From assembly GCA_019400425.1 (NCBI GenBank), contig JAFREE010000161.1, positions 1 to 56,223 of the forward strand: DNA of 56,223 nucleotides, written 5' to 3'. Source of the DNA: Hymenochaete sp. R1 (Eukaryota; Basidiomycota; Agaricomycetes; Hymenochaetales; Hymenochaetaceae). Within the stretch, counting starts at the first letter, position 1. Every line of letters starts with the position of its first letter. Of the stretch, positions 44,415 to 55,945 are shown in pieces. Below the pieces are notes generated by a model. The model did no database searches and was not told where the DNA came from. It was given only the letters and a program-made list of their open reading frames with translations. A program made the translations under genes and the position numbers.

Positions 44415-46730
44415 ATGACCCATCAGTCGCTTCGAGGTACTCCCACGGAGTATGTAGCAGAAAAGACTTGGCAAAGGGAATGTCGCCATGTAAAGTGTTC
44501 AGTCACAATTCCCAATGCCAATCGAACCAAATGTCGGTTTGTTTCTACGAGTGATACCAGTTTCATGGATACAGAGACTGAAGGGCCCGGGATAATTGCG
44601 GTTATCGATGAGGTAAGTATCTTTTGCCTTCATGAGAATGGTTTTGTTGAAAAACGTCTCTTGCTAACAGTGCTTGCGTTTAGCACGCGAAGGCGACGTC
44701 GCGAACGTTACCGTGGCGACCGCGCAGACTGAACATCCCCCCTTCGAGGACGTTTTCGGCATCGCAGAATGCTTGATCACGCGTCTTTCCCCGTTTCTCA
44801 CCTTAGTCGAAATCACCTTTATACAAATGAAAAAAAAGAAGAAGAAAATCATCAATTCTCTTGCTTCATTATGTTATAATCCGTCGAGTTTCCGGACAGA
44901 GGTCTATTTTTTCGAAGATAGGATAGAATATCGACATTGGTTCAAATTAGCATCGGCGCACGTCAGGTGTTTTACCGATTGTACCTTATCGCCCATCGTC
45001 CGACAGCACCCTCCGACGGATCAACGATGCTCAAGCCGATCTTCTTTTCTCTCGATATCCTCCTAGGAAAAGCAATTGAACGCGTCGTTGAAGATTTCCT
45101 GTATATGTCGATGATTGCTATGACCTGGCAACGACATTTCGATGACCCAAATACCGAGGCACTTACTGTTGTCATTCGCCTCTTTTCTTTAATTCCACAC
45201 AGGTTACGGAACAGTGCAAGTCCTGGAGTCTTCATCGAACATCTGATACCTTTCTTCCACGAGCATTTGTACAGTAACTGTGCCGTTGCGCCCAGCTTCC
45301 TCTTTGCCCTAGACAGGGTTGTGGAGAATTATCGCGACGACCCGCTACGAGAGAAAAGAGCATGGTCCTGCATGGTCCCATCGACTGGTTAGTTAGTAGG
45401 GCTATTCAACTGCGGGGAAGATAGTCAGCAAATCCGTCAAGTACTTCTTCGTGGGTACTATTGAACCAGAAAGGACCCAACATATTTTTGGTGTCCTTCA
45501 ATGATGCACCTAACGATGAGCCGGACCAAGCCTTCGACCGCGACATGCCTTTGGAGGCCATATTGCGCTCTTTGTTGTCCATTCTCTGTTTGGAGAATGG
45601 AGCAACTTGGATGGACACCACGTTAAGACATGAACTCCTGCCGTGTCTTCAACATGTAAGCAATCTATTCTACATTTTGACTGAATCCACCCAGGAAGCT
45701 TATTCAGCGTGCTTGAGTAACAACGTCTAGGTTACAATGCAGCGAGAAGGCGTATTAGACGACATATTTCGGTTTATGGCCAAGTCGTTTATCGACGATG
45801 GATCAGGCCCGTGGCCTTATGTATGGATTTCCTCCGAAATGTATTTCTTCGCCTACACGTTATCGAGATGCTACCGAATTCTCGGGAGAGACGCTACAAG
45901 GGATATGTGCGGCAATGTAAGTAATGCTAACCTATGAAACCTCTGCCATGCCTGAACTGTTGCAGACGTATAGCATCGCGTTGTTTACAATAAATCACAC
46001 AAGCTCAAGAAGTGCTCAAAGTGAAAATTTGTACACTACTGTTCTCGGAAATGTCGAAAGAATGCATGGAACTTGCGCCAAAATTACTGTGAAGTTATCG
46101 CTAGACAAAGAGGCAAGTCAGTGCACAATTCCTGATCCTTTTTTTTGTTTAAATCTCCGAAGATATGACGCCCTCGAGCCACGGAAACAGGCCACTGGTC
46201 AGTGCAATCGCTGAGCTCGATATAGTAGTAAACTGGTGCGTCTTAGCAAGCAATGCTCTTCGAAAAGAAAAGGAAGTATCTGACTTCGCAACTGTCCGGT
46301 GTAATCATCTAGACCCTTGAGGCTTTCGAGACATTGCGAGTGACGATGCATGATCCTGTACCCCTGAAATAGAGAAACACGACCGTGAAGTCTTTTTGGC
46401 TCGTCGGAAGCTTGTATGCAAGTTTCAAGCGCTACTAAAGATGGCACACTACGACGACTAATTTCGGGAGAAACCCATGGCAGAAAGAGGGGTGGCCTTG
46501 TTCACGACAATGTTCTGGCCTTGGCCAAATTCACCGCTCCCCCCTTTGCCCACACCCAGCCGACTCTTAAAAGGGTTTATCGAGGAATAACGTAACATCG
46601 CATGTAGTGATAAGAAATCGTTTAAAAGGAACTGAAACTTGCGTAGCCTCACAATGAAACTCGATGAGGAACTTTCAAGAATCGACAAGGAGCCTGACCC
46701 GAGTTCTGGATACGATATCTGGTCCTATTA
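44415..46730 (+). pseudogene. Decayed full-length copy of the MYND gene
   Basis: Homology to the intact gene runs in order but in changing frames. From the left: an N-terminal exon ending IIAVIDE with an intact donor; CLRLAREGDVANVT matching CLRRAREGN; YRLYLIAHRP; EDFLYMSMIAMTWQRHFDD; ENGATWMDTTLRHELLP; GVLDDIFRFM; then the finger KLKKCSK-stop-KFVHYCSRKCRKNAW; and EVFLARRKLVCKF. Faults: a frame change near 44940-44990, a stop after PSTG at about 45390, further frame changes before 45540, a TGA inside the MYND finger near 46020, Leu in place of the zinc-binding His, and stops near 46310 and 46460. The copy is therefore not functional as a whole. It stands in direct tandem with the intact gene. 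Confidence 0.8.
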
Positions 46731-47185
46731 GATCATATAATTCGTCATTAGTATTTTTGACGACGATACTCACTTTCAATGGCTTGTCTATTAATGTACT
46801 TCCTTTGCATCAAAATTATGCTATATCTTAGGATAAATCAAACATACTATGAACGACAGCATGTCCAACCCGAACGAACAGAAAAGAATGCTGAACCCTT
46901 TCAGGTTGTTCCTTTCATGCACCTTTACCAGCTCGATCAAACAGCTTTCTTTCTTAAGTACTCCGTTCTTTTGTTTATATTAAGTTAAGGGAACACGCAT
47001 CTTTTGAATAGTAAGTAGCGCTGTCAACTACATTCAGACTGCGATCTCGACACAGACCTCAAAATGGCACATGATACATAAGCCGAAACTATGAAAAGTC
47101 AACTTCAATGAACATTGATGCTATTTTGAGTAGAAGATTTGTCAGTGCCCAACCATGCAGTAGTCTAATTCATATAACCTCCAGC
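46731..47185. other. Intergenic AT-rich region
   Basis: A 455 bp stretch between the MYND pseudogene and the stop of the next minus-strand gene. Nothing recognisable. Confidence 0.4.
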
Positions 47186-48297
47186 TCACTTTCCACGGAA
47201 AAACTTCGAAAAATGATTTTCGGGACTGAATAAAAAAGTATAAGCATCAACGTATTTCAAAACAACAATGAGAAGGCAACTCACACTGCACGGAATGCAA
47301 ATGGCTTCTCTGGGGAACGAGCCGGTGATTCCGGATCCCCTGGCGCTACTGCGCTTCCCTTCGCTCGTTGCGCATCTGTCTCCCATTCCACCGAGTGGCG
47401 CGGCGTAGACGAGGAATAGTCTGACGATGAGCGAGGGGATGGAGGAAAACGAACGTGCGCGGAGCTCAGTTTAGTTTGCGGTTTCTTGCCCTTTGCTTTC
47501 GTTTTAGCCTTAAGAGATGGGATGTCTAGATCAGTGAGCTCAATCGCTTGTGGGTGAGGACGCATATCTGAAAAGTCGTCATCGGAATCGGCGTCCCGTT
47601 GACTCTTCTTGGAATGGCCCAGATTACGCTGGGCCTGAATCCGGGTTCGTCCCGTTGGTCGATTCGCAAAGGTTCGATGAGGGTTGGCATCACCAGTATC
47701 ATCGCTACTGCTATCGAGGTCGACGTCAACGTAGTCCGAGGAGTCGAATGGGGACTTGATGAGTGGGGGCGCAGAGGCGCTAGTAGCGGCAGTGGAACCT
47801 TTCTGTCGATAGTGGAGACCCGAGTACGCCGTCTTTGGTTTTGAGAGACCGGCATTGGTGTTGGCGGAAGCGCTTGTCGGTAAATGCTCCTTCGGAAATG
47901 GTCGAGTTTGTGGCTCGCGGCAATCACTACGACGCATGCTGGGCCCAGGTGTCATGTCTAACTCTCGAGATTTATTTAAGAAAACTTTCGGTACCCCTTT
48001 GTCCAAATCGTTCCTCTGAGTGCTCTGACGATGTGCAGGTACGCACGAGGTTGCGAGAGCATTTGGTACAGGAGACAGGATATTACCTTTGTTGTCGCCA
48101 TCATGGGTGACGCGAACTTGGTCGGCACTGGGTGCATCTGAGAGATTGTGGTTGACTTTCGGGCTGCTTGAGCTGGAGAGCTGAGGATCGTTGGAGCTAC
48201 CTTTTGCCTCTACCTTGTTCTTGTTTTTGGCACCTCTAGAGGCTCTAGAGGCGGCACGCCGTTTCGTTTCTTCCCAGTACCAGCTCAGAAAACTCAT
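47186..48297 (-). CDS. Serine-rich disordered hypothetical protein
   Basis: Two exons, 47285-48297 and 47186-47225, joined by a 59-nt intron with strong sites (GTGAGT donor, TTTATTCAG acceptor); about 350 aa. Stopping without the intron would give 338 aa. The N-terminus MSFLSWYWEETKRRAASRAS is an amphipathic basic helix. The rest is low-complexity: Ser/Pro/Asp-rich with acidic Ser runs (VDVDLDSSSDDTGD) and basic Lys patches (KAKTKAKGKKPQTK), many SP and SPxR-like sites and no fold I can name. Such composition is common in nuclear or cytoskeletal regulatory proteins. It diverges from the short-chain dehydrogenase gene with 819 bp between start codons. Confidence 0.65.
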
Positions 48298-49116
48298 ATC
48301 CGGGTTCTGGTGAAGGCGACGAGTAAAGGTAAAGGCTGGAAAGAGAGGAAGAAAGAGGAATCTTATCTGATAAAAGATACAACAGAATGCAAAGAAAGTG
48401 ACGGCACTCTTACATATCGTGTTCTCCTTTTCCGCCTTCCTTCGCGCATAGAGAATGTGATTGCAGTCGCAAAGTACGGGCCAACACCGGCCTGGTAAAA
48501 TTTCCGCATTTCTGGCACTATTTGCGCACCTTTCATCTAAGACAAGATGTTTGCAGCTCCCGTATCTGAAGAACTGTTTATGGTCCCTCTGTCACGAACA
48601 GTTTAATCCGAAAAGCCGAATGAGATGTGCACGTTTACTTACCTCAACTGAGCGATCGTACTAGTCTTCGTGCAAAGGATTGTAGTCTTTCAGCGGCCGG
48701 ATATCCCGAACTTGATTGTTGCTTTCGCTCTCCAGCCCCCAACAGCCATTGGATAATTGCGAGCGCAGTCACTGTACCAGTTGGTCAGACGTCCCCAACA
48801 GTAGTCGAGAATGGATGATCCAGATATTGCAACATCGCGTCCATTTCTTCAGAAAGCGGAGCGACCTTCAAAAGCTCTCCTATAGGATGTGGGCATAATA
48901 AAGTACTTCTCATTGAGTCGAGTTTTTCGGTCCCCAGTTAGAGAGAAAAATTGTAGGAGGTGGTACAGAATAAGGAATAAGAAGCGCTGCAAGGGAGGGC
49001 GAAACTCGAAGGCTCTATATAGTATACAGTTCTCACGATTTACTGCTTGGGCTCAGTTCCTCTGCCAGTGCCGTCCGGTGTATCTTATCTTTGTTTCATT
49101 CACTTCTCCATATACC
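48298..49116. other. Divergent promoter region
   Basis: A 819 bp stretch between two divergent start codons. A frame upstream of and continuous with the dehydrogenase runs from 48889, but that part has no family similarity. TATA-like CTATATAGTATA lies at about 49014-49025, about 100 bp before the dehydrogenase ATG. No other gene is recognised. Confidence 0.4.
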
Positions 49117-50359
49117 ATGGCTTTCCCTCACGAACGAGGGAAAGGTGTTGCAATTGTCACAGGCTCGGCGCAAGGTATCGGAAAAGCCATCGCTCTCCGA
49201 CTTGCTTCAGATGGTTACGACATATCTCTCAATGACTTGACTTTGAACCGGCAAAAGCTCGACGAAACAGCGAATGATATCAAGACGAAGTTTAATCGGA
49301 TAGTGTGTATCGTTTCCGGAGATATAAGCAAGGAATCAGACGTGGAGAGATTGATCAAAGCGACCGTCGATGAATTAGGGAGCGTAGACGTCGTATGCCC
49401 TCTTCCTTTTTACACAATAGCCGACCAGAGGTCACACACATCGATTCGATTCATGCGGTATGAATTAGTTCGTCGCCAACGCAGGGATCAATTATTTCAG
49501 TCTCGTCATAGACTGTAAGCATAAGCTCATTATTTTTCTGTGTCTTTCGTCACTAACAGGAGCTTTTCCTCAGTGGAGGAAGACAAGTGGGACAAGATCT
49601 TCTCCGTAAACGTTAAGGGGACCATGCTCTGCTACAAGCATGCCGCGAAGCAGATGGTCAAGCAAGGGCATGGTGGGCGAATTTTAGGAGCGACTTCGAC
49701 ATTTGGAAAAAAAGGCATGTGAACAACTTATCGTCAGGCAGTGATTGCGTCTGATTTCCTGATGTAATCATTGTCTAAAGGATTTGCGCATTCATCGGCT
49801 TATTGTGCCAGCAAGTTCGCTATCCGAGGACTAACGCAAAGTGCAGGTGAAGCTCGAGTAACGTTTATCCACTTCTACCTCACTCACCACCAGAATCAGC
49901 AATTGAGCTCGGAAAGTATGGCATAACGGTCAATACATACGCCCCAGGGCCCGTAGATACGTCATTTCGTAAGTTTCCTTCGTCATATCCGGGCAATCCA
50001 CGCCAATGAATAACGGTCTTCGACCTGCAGCCGGAGGTGCTGATCAATTCTTTACGGAGATGGAGGGAAGCAAACCCGGGTCCTTCATGGAGAACGTGAG
50101 TAAATTATAGTAAACACTGTACTCTGGCTTTGAGTTGATATGTTCTTCAGTTACCAGCAGGAGCAGCTATGCGCCGGATCGGCCAACCTAATGATGTCGC
50201 AGCACTGGTATCTTTCCTAGTAAATGACGGTTCGTCCTTTATCACAGGGCAAAGCGTGAGTTATTCCACCATAAATTCTATGCGTCGAAATTCTATATTA
50301 CCTGTAATTACTAACGATAATGTAAGATTATAACAGATGGAGGGTCGATTTTCGACTAG
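49117..50359 (+). CDS. Short-chain dehydrogenase/reductase (SDR)
   Basis: Exons 49117-49392, 49469-49514, 49574-49714, 49781-49846, 49900-49968, 50031-50095, 50151-50255, 50327-50359; about 266 aa, the standard classical SDR length. Classical SDRs use NAD(P)(H) to oxidise or reduce small alcohols and ketones. Motifs: cofactor loop VTGSAQGIGKAIAL, the structural NAG (FVANAGINYFS), the active-site pair YCASK with the serine just before it, and VNTYAPGPV. Closest in pattern to acetoin/diacetyl reductase-like SDRs, but the substrate cannot be told. The third intron begins with GC (GCATGT) instead of GT. The start at 49117 lies in the context ATACCATGG. The Rossmann motifs make the family call firm. 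Confidence 0.92.
49715..49780 (+). other. Non-canonical GC-AG intron
   Basis: The exon ends in GGAAAAAAAG and the intron starts GCATGTGA and ends TCTAAAG. Splicing here joins TFGKKG to FAHSSAYCASK, as the SDR fold requires; no GT donor nearby gives the right phase. Confidence 0.7.
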
Positions 50360-50512
50360 ATATAGGAGAAGAACTTTCGTTAACATAGCCTGAATAATAT
50401 ATGATCTGGTGTTGGCCTAGCAGCTATAGAATTAAATCGTTTAATAAGAAACGGGTGAAGTATCAGAGGTCGTAACTAACGTAAGAGTACGAGACAGGCG
50501 TCGTGCGATGAG

Positions 50513-50527
50513 CGCGTCGCGACGCGT
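50513..50527. promoter_or_regulatory. GC-rich palindrome with MCB element upstream of NTH1
   Basis: CGCGTCGCGACGCG is a perfect 14-bp palindrome, and its right end forms ACGCGT at 50522-50527, the MluI cell-cycle box bound by MBF-type factors in fungi. It lies 118 bp before the NTH1 start codon. Confidence 0.45.
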
Positions 50528-50644
50528 TGATTACCTAAGCATGTCTCGACTCGCGCCGACTGACTTTGGCCCGTAAGCGTCTTCTCTCTCCCTATCACCA
50601 CCAAAGTCCTGCCCAACATTCTCCTGAAGCGCATTGCAGCTCTT

Positions 50645-52510
50645 ATGTCGGCAAACCGTCGAACATCATCGGCAGGGCTAAGCTCGAAACCAAGTCCTTA
50701 CAATTCCTCAGTGACACTCTTTGAAGTCCCAAACACCATCCAGAACGCTGAGGATGCTGCAGACGGTCCTTCGACCCCGAGACGGTCGAAACGGAAAACT
50801 GTTCAAGCTATTTCGTACAGAGAAGATATCGATGAGAATATATCTGTCCCAGCGGTAAAGGTCGAACCCCTAATGCCCACGCGACTCTCGCCGACGAAGA
50901 AGAAACGGAAGGTCTCAGCTATACTCGATGCAGCAGACCCTCCAGGTCACCCATCTTCTCGTTCTCCCTCGCCAACAAAGAAGAGCAAGCCATTAAAAAT
51001 GGAGTTGGACGTTCCACATCCGGAGCCTGAGAATTGGAGAGAGGTGTACGAGGAGATACGTGAGATGCGAAAACTCTATGTTGCACCCGTGGACACGATG
51101 GGGTGTGCTCAGGCGCAATTTCGGGAAGTCGAGCCAAAGGTAAGCAATCCAACCTTGATACTTTAATTTAGCAGACCACCAAAAAGCTGAATTTGACGGA
51201 TCTGTGCTATTCCGTATCGCAGAGTCGCCGCTTGTCTACGCTTGTGTCCCTCATGCTGTCTTCCCAAACGAAAGACGAGGTCACAGACGCCGCGACTGCG
51301 AAATTGCGCGAAGTACTGGGTGGAAGCATTACGGTTGAAGGACTCATCGACGCTCCGGAGAGTACCATATCCGAGGCTATTGCCAAAGTCGGGTTTTGGA
51401 GGCGGAAGACAGGGTGAGACTTTCTACTCCTCCGGTTATCGCTCCCCTCCCTCCTCCACCAATCTTTTGCCTGCACGTGCTTGAAAAAGGGAATATTCGT
51501 TGTTGATAAGGTTGTGCGGAATGATAATTGGCTTGATGCCTTTAGGTACATCAAACAAGCTGCTCTCCGACTGCGTGACGATTTCGACTCGGACGTTCCC
51601 AAAACCGTCGACGAGCTCTGTTCCCTCCCAGGTGTCGGGCCCAAGATGGCCTTCCTCTGCCTCCAGTCCGCTTGGAAAATGTACGGTCTTTACTTATATT
51701 AAATTAAACACTTCATGTTGACATTGACGCGCACCTTTCATGTCTTCTTCTCTCCGTCTCTCCGCCCCTGCCTCTCCCCTCCCCTTTCTTCTGTTTCTGA
51801 CGCCTAATACCAATGTCAACGCCAACGATAGTAACGACGGTATCGGAGTAGACGTACACGTCCACCGTATCACGAATCGATTAGGCTGGCACGTCCCTTC
51901 GACGAAGACCCCGGAAGAGACGCGCCTCAATCTCCAGTCATGGCTCCCGAAACCTCTTCACCCCGAGATCAATCATCTGTTAGTTGGGTTTGGGCAGGTA
52001 TGTCTATTCTTTTTCGTTTCGTGTTTCGTTAATCGGCTCTTACACTTTTTGTCCATTTTTGCTATTGCTATTGCTATTGCTATCCCCGTCTATTACGAAC
52101 CGAAACTCCCGCGCTCACACGGAATATGAACAAAGACGGTATGCCTCCCCGCCGGACCGCGTTGTGACCTCTGTACCCTCAACACAGGTACCAGCGGAAA
52201 GAAATCGAAATCGAAATTGTGCCCCAGTGCGAGGGAAGTGAAAGACTCGGCGGTTCGCTCGAGGAAGGCGCTGATCCTGCGAAATGACTCGGAAGAGGGG
52301 ATTGGAATTGGAATTGGAGACGGGGTGAAGACGGAAGCGGGCGCGGGTGTGGGTGTGGAAATGGGTGTCGAGACGAGTGGTTTGTTCAAGATTAAGATTG
52401 AGGGGGGAGAAGACGAGGGGGAGGGGCGGATGGAGATGACTCGGAGTACTAGTGAGTTGGGCGTGGATGTGGATGGGCTGCCAGTGAAGACCGAAGTCGG
52501 GGATCAATGA
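50645..52510 (+). CDS. NTH1: Endonuclease III homologue (DNA glycosylase/AP lyase)
   Basis: Exons 50645-51139, 51223-51413, 51546-51680, 51832-51997, 52136-52510; about 453 aa. It removes oxidised pyrimidines and nicks the abasic site in base excision repair. The N-terminal 130 residues are basic and Ser/Pro-rich with KKKRK-type nuclear signals. The catalytic core is clear: [12 protein letters not shown], the helix-hairpin-helix LPGVGPKMA with the catalytic Lys, [14 protein letters not shown] with the catalytic Asp, and the iron-sulfur loop starting [12 protein letters not shown]. The cluster cysteines are spaced C-x6-C-x2-C-x15-C; the last gap is usually five. A 120-residue acidic/Gly-rich tail rich in repeats such as GIGIGIGDG follows, absent from bacterial Nth. 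Introns here are 83-150 nt, long for this window; the last one holds four GCTATT repeats. Confidence 0.93.
52056..52083 (+). repeat. Microsatellite (GCTATT)n in an NTH1 intron
   Basis: Four tandem copies of GCTATT plus a partial unit lie in the last intron of NTH1. The copy number is likely to vary between strains. Confidence 0.7.
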
Positions 52511-53012
52511 CGGAACGACGCTGTCAATATGGGGTTTTTTTAATCGTGGTCGCCAGGAATAGGAAATGGGAAATAGGAATATTAATGTTTGCTTGAAGCT
52601 CTGCTACCGTATTACACCCTGCTTTTTCTCCGTCTCGTATCTCGTATCTCGTATCCAAGTGAGTACGTTTGTCTATTGTAAATCTCTACCGTACACTCAT
52701 TTTATCATATACTTTGATCTTTGAATACAATAGTGCCAGTCTTACTCTTTATCATCTGTGCGTATATATACATGTATATATCGCGTTACATAAAGATAAA
52801 CGACAACATACAACAGCTAAGAACCCAGTACCCTGTGTCGCTCTTCCCGACCATAGCGCGAATAAGCAGTAAATATACATAATAGGCAGTAGACATTAGA
52901 CAGCAGTCCAACCGCACCGATCTTCCGCCTAACCAATTGCTAATCAGACGTCGTTTATTTCAAAAAGAAAAGGATCAAATTGCCACAGAACTCACCAAAT
53001 TCAAAATCAAAT
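52511..53012. other. Convergent intergenic region with short tandem repeat
   Basis: A 502 bp stretch between the NTH1 and THI20-type stop codons. It carries three tandem copies of TCTCGTA at about 52631-52655. Both 3' UTRs should lie here. No gene is seen. Confidence 0.5.
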
Positions 53013-55945
53013 TCAAGTCGTCTCCATCGCCATATCCCAGAACCGCTTCTCCAACAACGTGCACCGTCCCCACACCTCCTTCCACTCCGCGAGTCGTTTC
53101 GGGGACGGAGGGTCGCGCATAGCGCCTCTTTCTAGGATGTCTGTATTGATGTATAAATAGCGAGATATGAGATATCAACCAATTGGGTTAGTAAATCGGA
53201 ATGGAGGTGGGTGCATTTGACAAGACCAAGCCCAAGCCCAAATGGCTCGGCGACGGTGGGTGGTGGGTGTTGAATAAATGATAGCTTAAAGCTTATAGAA
53301 CTACGCTAAGAACAATTAGAACGTACCAAGACCAGTGCGCACAGCTCCTTGGTACCCTTCACCCGCATAGTCCTCCATCCAATGTACGTACGGGTTCTCT
53401 TCGGCGGACCACTTCACCCAGGTGTTCGGGCGGCGGGAGGCTTCGGCGCGGAGCCAGAGCCCGACTTCGCCGTACCCGAGGAGACAGGCGGAGAGCGCTA
53501 CGATGAGCTTCGTCTCGTCGCCTGAGGGGCGGGGGCAAGGGTGGGGTGAGGTGATGAGCGGGAAAGACGAGACGGGGGAAGTATAAAAAAGGTGCGTAAG
53601 CCAATGTATTGAGAGACGCCAGGCGCATATCCACCCCATCATCAACACAACAACAAAGTCTTCAAAAAAAGCACGTACCATGCAACCCCACATCCAACAA
53701 ATACGCCCCATACGCCATCGTCGCCTGCTCCTCCTCCGTCTCCTCCAACTCCCGCTTACTGACCCCGATGAGCTCCGAAGCGCAGTAGGCCGTATGGGAG
53801 CGGATCTCGGCGAGGATGTTCGTCAGGGTTTGGACGGCGGGCTGGACGGTGTCCTCGAACTCGGGCTCGTGGGATTTGGCGATGAGGAGGCCGTATGCGC
53901 GGGCGTAGTACTTGAGGTAGTGGTAGTCTTGTCTGTCGAACGGACGAGGGCCGGGGGCGTTTGAGGAGGGGGAGGGGTCGAAGGAGATCCGTGGATGGAT
54001 GTTAGTAGAGATGCTGAGACAGATGGTGGGGAGTAGGAACTAGGAAGGGGGGGCCTGGAGGAAGAAGAGAGGACGCACTTGACGAAACGGACAAAGTTCG
54101 CCCGCGGGAGCGTACCTGCCCCGAGCAGCCTCACGAACGGGTGCTCGACGTACGCTTTCCACATCGTCGCGTTCGAGCGGATGAGCGTGCGCGTGAGCGG
54201 GTACGGGTCTTCTTTGGACGGCCTATGCGATACCGATAACCGATATGCGTGTTGTGTCGCGTGATGAAGACGAGACGGGAAGGGACGAGAGTTGTATAAT
54301 CAGTATATGGGGTCAGTGGGTGCGTATGGCTTTTGGAGCGAAGCTGATAGCCAAAAGCTAAAGCCGACGTACAATGGGACAAGCCTCGGCGAGACGTTGT
54401 GCATATGGTTGAGCGGCCCGTGTCCGTCTCCCCGTCCAACAGGGAACGCGGTCCGTATACCCTCATGCGTATACTCCGACGCCAATATTATAGCGTCCAA
54501 GACTAACCGATCCGATCCGAAAGAAGAAAAAAAAATAATTAATTGATCGAAGTTCATAAGTGACTTTGTCTTAAGCTTGATAACTCGTTGCTCCGGGAGA
54601 GAGAGGAGTGAAAAAGGAGGTACGCTCACTAGACTTTCCGCGAGCGAGCCAGCAAGCGATGGCAGAGCTCAGTGTACACCCTGTCCCGTGCGTGCTTGAC
54701 GAATCGAGCCTCGATCGGGTGAGGATGGTCGTTGAGTATGTGGAGAGCTCGTATAGCACGTCTACAACGAGCTCTTTCTCCTCTTCTTTGACGGCGACAT
54801 CGGTAGCGGCGAAGAGGGCGCTGGGATTGCTAGTGTGCGTTTTGAGGATCTCCATGTTGGCGCCTGCATTGGGCCGTGCGTCGTGCCATGATATCGAGCT
54901 CCGTTGACTGGGACTGTCGTGGACGTTCGACGGCTGCAGCGACGGTGGAGGTGCAGGTGCAGGCAGGTGCTGCCCGACGTATTCACTCACTTGCGCGGCC
55001 TTCACTGTCAAATGTCCGCCTTTTAGTAAGACGTCGCATCCTATAGAGTTCGCAAGTCTCGTCGCTGCCTTCACCGCCCCATCCACGTCTTTGATCTCTC
55101 TTTTTCTCTTGTTCCTCTCAAGCTCATCATCTGGATATTCAGCCTTCTTTTTGTTATCGTCAGCGCCGTCGTCATCGTAATCGGAGCCAAGAAACTCCAG
55201 CAAAAGTTCAGCCTCGACTTTGTTAGGCGTGACGAGGCGGGCGTAAGGAAGGAGGTCGTCCACGAGGGATCGGATGGCTGCTCGTTCAAGGAGGGTATGG
55301 CCGGAGGTGGAGACGCAGACGGGGTCGACGACGAGTGGTGGAAAACGTCCGTGTATACCAGTAGTGGCAGCTTCAGCTTCTTTTTCCTTGGAATTGGGAT
55401 CAAGTTTGTTGGGGTGATGCGATGGCTGGCTGAGGACAAAGTGACGACGGAGGGTGCGCGCGACGGCTTGGACGCGTTCGGCGTCGTAGAGCATGCCTGT
55501 CTTGATAGCGCCGAACGTGAAGTCGGCCAACACCGCGCCGAGCTGTGTTGCATTATCCAATCATCGACGGAAATGAAGGAGACGTGAATGGAAGTAAATA
55601 ATAAAGAAGAAGAAGAGCCGCAACTTGAAGAGCCGACTCCCGGTGAGGGAGTGAAAACGCACCTGCTTCTCGACGGCTTCTACGGGGCACGCCCATACGC
55701 CTTCGACGCCGAGCGTGTTCTGCGCGGTGAGAGCGGTGATGACGCTCGCGCCGTAGCATGCGAGGGCTGTGAACGTCTTTAAATCGGCCTGGCAGAGCAG
55801 AGCAGAGTTGTTTGAAGTCGAATACAAATCTTAGGAGATGGAAGGATGTTCGGCGTACTTGAATGCCTGCACCTCCGCTCGAGTCGCTGCCTGCAATGGA
55901 CAAGACGGAGGGAGAGGGAGTACCAGTGTGAGAGGCTGGGGGCAT
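53013..55945 (-). CDS. THI20: Bifunctional HMP-P kinase / TenA thiaminase II (THI20 type)
   Basis: Exons 55859-55945, 55663-55788, 54630-55542, 54373-54502, 54079-54222, 53679-53932, 53327-53521, 53013-53140; about 658 aa. The N-terminal half is a ThiD-type hydroxymethylpyrimidine (phosphate) kinase of thiamine synthesis: [73 protein letters not shown] and the anion-hole segment [13 protein letters not shown]. The C-terminal half is a TenA/thiaminase II domain, which salvages degraded thiamine: [32 protein letters not shown], the likely catalytic cysteine in [25 protein letters not shown] and the end EKRFWDMAM. The order is that of yeast THI20 (551 aa). Inserts in the kinase half (an acidic/Lys-rich stretch near residues 185-205 and a spacer near 245-300) explain the extra length. 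Its seven introns are 70-186 nt, long for this window. Confidence 0.94.

Noticed and set aside
48889..49116. In-frame N-terminal extension of the SDR
   Set aside because: The added part has no family similarity, crosses a TATA-like sequence, and the ATG at 49117 is in good context right before the Rossmann fold.
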